A stretch of 7,630 bases of DNA from Paracoccaceae bacterium (GTDB lineage: Bacteria > Pseudomonadota > Alphaproteobacteria > Rhodobacterales > Rhodobacteraceae), in the NCBI GenBank assembly GCA_023254015.1, contig JALQYS010000020.1, positions 1 to 7,630 of the forward strand. Reading direction: 5' to 3'. Position numbers and translations under genes: made by a program. Of this stretch, positions 6,986 to 7,630 are shown one piece after another (the first letter of the stretch is position 1; each line of letters begins with the position of its first letter). Below the pieces are notes generated by a model. That model did no database searches. It was given only the letters and a program-made list of their open reading frames with translations, and was not told the origin of the DNA.

Positions 6986-7312
6986 TCAGGCCTTGGCGGG
7001 CCTGCGCAGCACTTTCTGGCGCATGAAGCGGCTCGCCGCCTGCGTTGCATGCCGTGCACGCCCCAGGACACCGCGCCAGCCGTGCTGCGCGTCAGCCGGG
7101 TTGGGCGGCAGGTCCCAGCGCTTGGCTGGGTCATGAAAAGTGCTGCCCAAAAGCCAGATGATCAACGCCATCAGTTCAGCCATGGCGGCCAACAGCATGA
7201 CCAAGATCCACGGCACGCCCGACCACAGCAAATGCCCGGCCACGGCGGCCCCGATCAGCCACACGGCGCTGGCAGTGCCGATCAGGAGTTGGGTGTTGGG
7301 CAAGGTGGCCAT
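6986..7312 (-). CDS. Small membrane protein with two predicted helices, unknown function
   Basis: This 108-aa product has two hydrophobic segments (about residues 9-30 and 33-56) separated by a short turn. A hydrophilic, basic tail follows, with DPAKRWDLPPNP around 61-72 and an Arg/Lys-rich end. It is not recognised as a known family. The ATG at 7312 is preferred; a TTG two codons upstream (7318) is an alternative, and neither has a clear Shine-Dalgarno. It converges on the thiolase gene, with stop codons only 3 bp apart. It begins 8 bp after the stop of the next upstream minus-strand gene, so those two probably form an operon. The open frame, membrane topology and tight packing support a real gene. 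Confidence 0.7.
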   Translation of the reverse strand: MATLPNTQLLIGTASAVWLIGAAVAGHLLWSGVPWILVMLLAAMAELMALIIWLLGSTFHDPAKRWDLPPNPADAQHGWRGVLGRARHATQAASRFMRQKVLRRPAKA

Positions 7313-7320
7313 GGACAAGC

Positions 7321-7497
7321 TCAGTTCTTGTGCAGCTCGGCGTTCAGCTCGCCCCAGCTCTTGTTACGCGGAATGGCGTGCAGCGCGCCGCTCTGCGAAT
7401 CGCGGCGGAACAGGATGCCGTTCTTGCCGGACAGGTCTTTGGCCTTGACGGTGCTGCCGTCGGGCAGTTGCACGCGGCTGCCGCCGGTGATGTAGCC
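7321..7497 (-). CDS. C-terminal fragment of an unrecognised protein
   Basis: About 58 residues are visible, starting near GYITGGSRVQLPDGSTV and ending GELNAELHKN. The first part looks like a small beta-rich segment (Gly, Val and charged residues), and the last part like a short amphipathic helix. I do not recognise the family. The frame continues to a GTG at 7512, but the bases upstream of about 7497 belong to rarA in another frame, so that start is very probably an artefact and the true 5' end is missing. It lies 8 bp upstream of the small membrane protein gene, in the betaproteobacterial-looking piece. Confidence 0.55.
   Translation of the reverse strand, partial: GYITGGSRVQLPDGSTVKAKDLSGKNGILFRRDSQSGALHAIPRNKSWGELNAELHKN
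7484..7497. other. Second chimeric junction, rarA to unknown gene
   Basis: The minus-strand bases GGCTACATCACCGG read as rarA codons for (A)TSP in one frame and as GYITG of the unknown protein in another. RarA similarity stops here, where a TSPKSN-like continuation would be expected, and composition changes from about half G/C to GC-rich. The exact breakpoint could be a few bases to either side. Confidence 0.7.
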
Positions 7498-7628
7498 AAA
7501 TAGATGGTGCACGGGCTTAATATTATTCTGCTTTCAGGCCAGCCTACGCGCTCTACGGCACTAAAGGTTTCATTGGCGAGCATCAAGGCGTTTGGATTGG
7601 CAAGGCCAATATCTTCTGCGGCAGAAAT
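7485..7628 (-). CDS. rarA: Replication-associated recombination protein RarA/MgsA, internal fragment
   Basis: RarA is a cytoplasmic AAA+ ATPase that acts at stalled replication forks. The 48 visible residues contain ISAAEDIGLANPNALML (1-17) and WPESRIILSPCTIYLATSP (30-48). These match the conserved part after the ATPase core, usually (I/M)xASEDIGLA(N/D)P...PE(S/G)R...L(S/A)Q...YLATSPKSN. The SRIILSxCxIYLATSP wording is typical of Bacteroidota. Position 39 is Pro where Gln is usual, perhaps a single-base difference or sequencing error. The N-terminus lies beyond the window and the C-terminus is lost at the join near 7484-7497. The segment is clearly AT-richer than everything to its left. Confidence 0.75.
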
Positions 7629-7630
7629 GA

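Noticed and set aside
7344..7586. An 80-residue minus-strand frame with rarA-like start and unrelated tail
   Set aside because: The first part is rarA, but after ATSP it reads the neighbouring gene in the wrong frame, so it is a product of the join.
1..7630. CRISPR array, tRNA, rRNA, transposase or phage genes
   Set aside because: Looked for on both strands; no spaced direct repeats, RNA-gene motifs, or integrase/transposase motifs were seen. The foreign pieces have no terminal repeats or target duplications that would suggest transposition.

Overview
The window reads as three pieces from three different bacteria joined end to end. No unknown biological system is visible. The most important observation is that it looks chimeric, either by assembly or by cloning.

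Piece 1, about 1-6159, is GC-rich and all its genes are on the minus strand. In transcription order it holds leuA (2-isopropylmalate synthase, first ~10 residues missing), a 182-bp intergenic region, and the rod-shape cluster mreB, mreC, mreD and mrdA (PBP2, C-terminus cut by the window edge). Protein sequences, the leuA-mreBCD-mrdA order and an intergenic element between mreB and mreC suggest an alphaproteobacterium of the Rhodobacteraceae. MreB forms membrane-associated filaments. MreC and MreD link them through the inner membrane to PBP2, the elongation transpeptidase; RodA would be expected just beyond position 1. mreC/mreD overlap by 8 bp and mreD/mrdA by 4 bp, so the last three genes are probably translationally coupled. 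mreB is set apart by 123 bp holding two hairpins, and its leader carries a terminator-like hairpin very close to its start codon.

Piece 2, about 6149-7497, is also GC-rich but has a betaproteobacterial (Comamonadaceae-like) character. It holds the C-terminal ~277 residues of a thiolase on the plus strand, lacking the nucleophilic Cys. A small two-helix membrane protein gene on the minus strand converges on it, and upstream of that is the C-terminal end of an unrecognised protein.

Piece 3, about 7485-7630, is AT-richer (59 G/C in the last 120 bases). It encodes 48 residues of the AAA+ ATPase RarA (MgsA) in a form typical of Bacteroidota.

At the first join, leuA and the thiolase are both decapitated, head to head, at an 11-base stretch that fits both genes. 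At the second join, rarA runs out of frame into the unknown gene at a stretch of up to 14 bases that may fit both. Gene calls spanning either join, including long open frames on both strands over 4463-6982, are artefacts.
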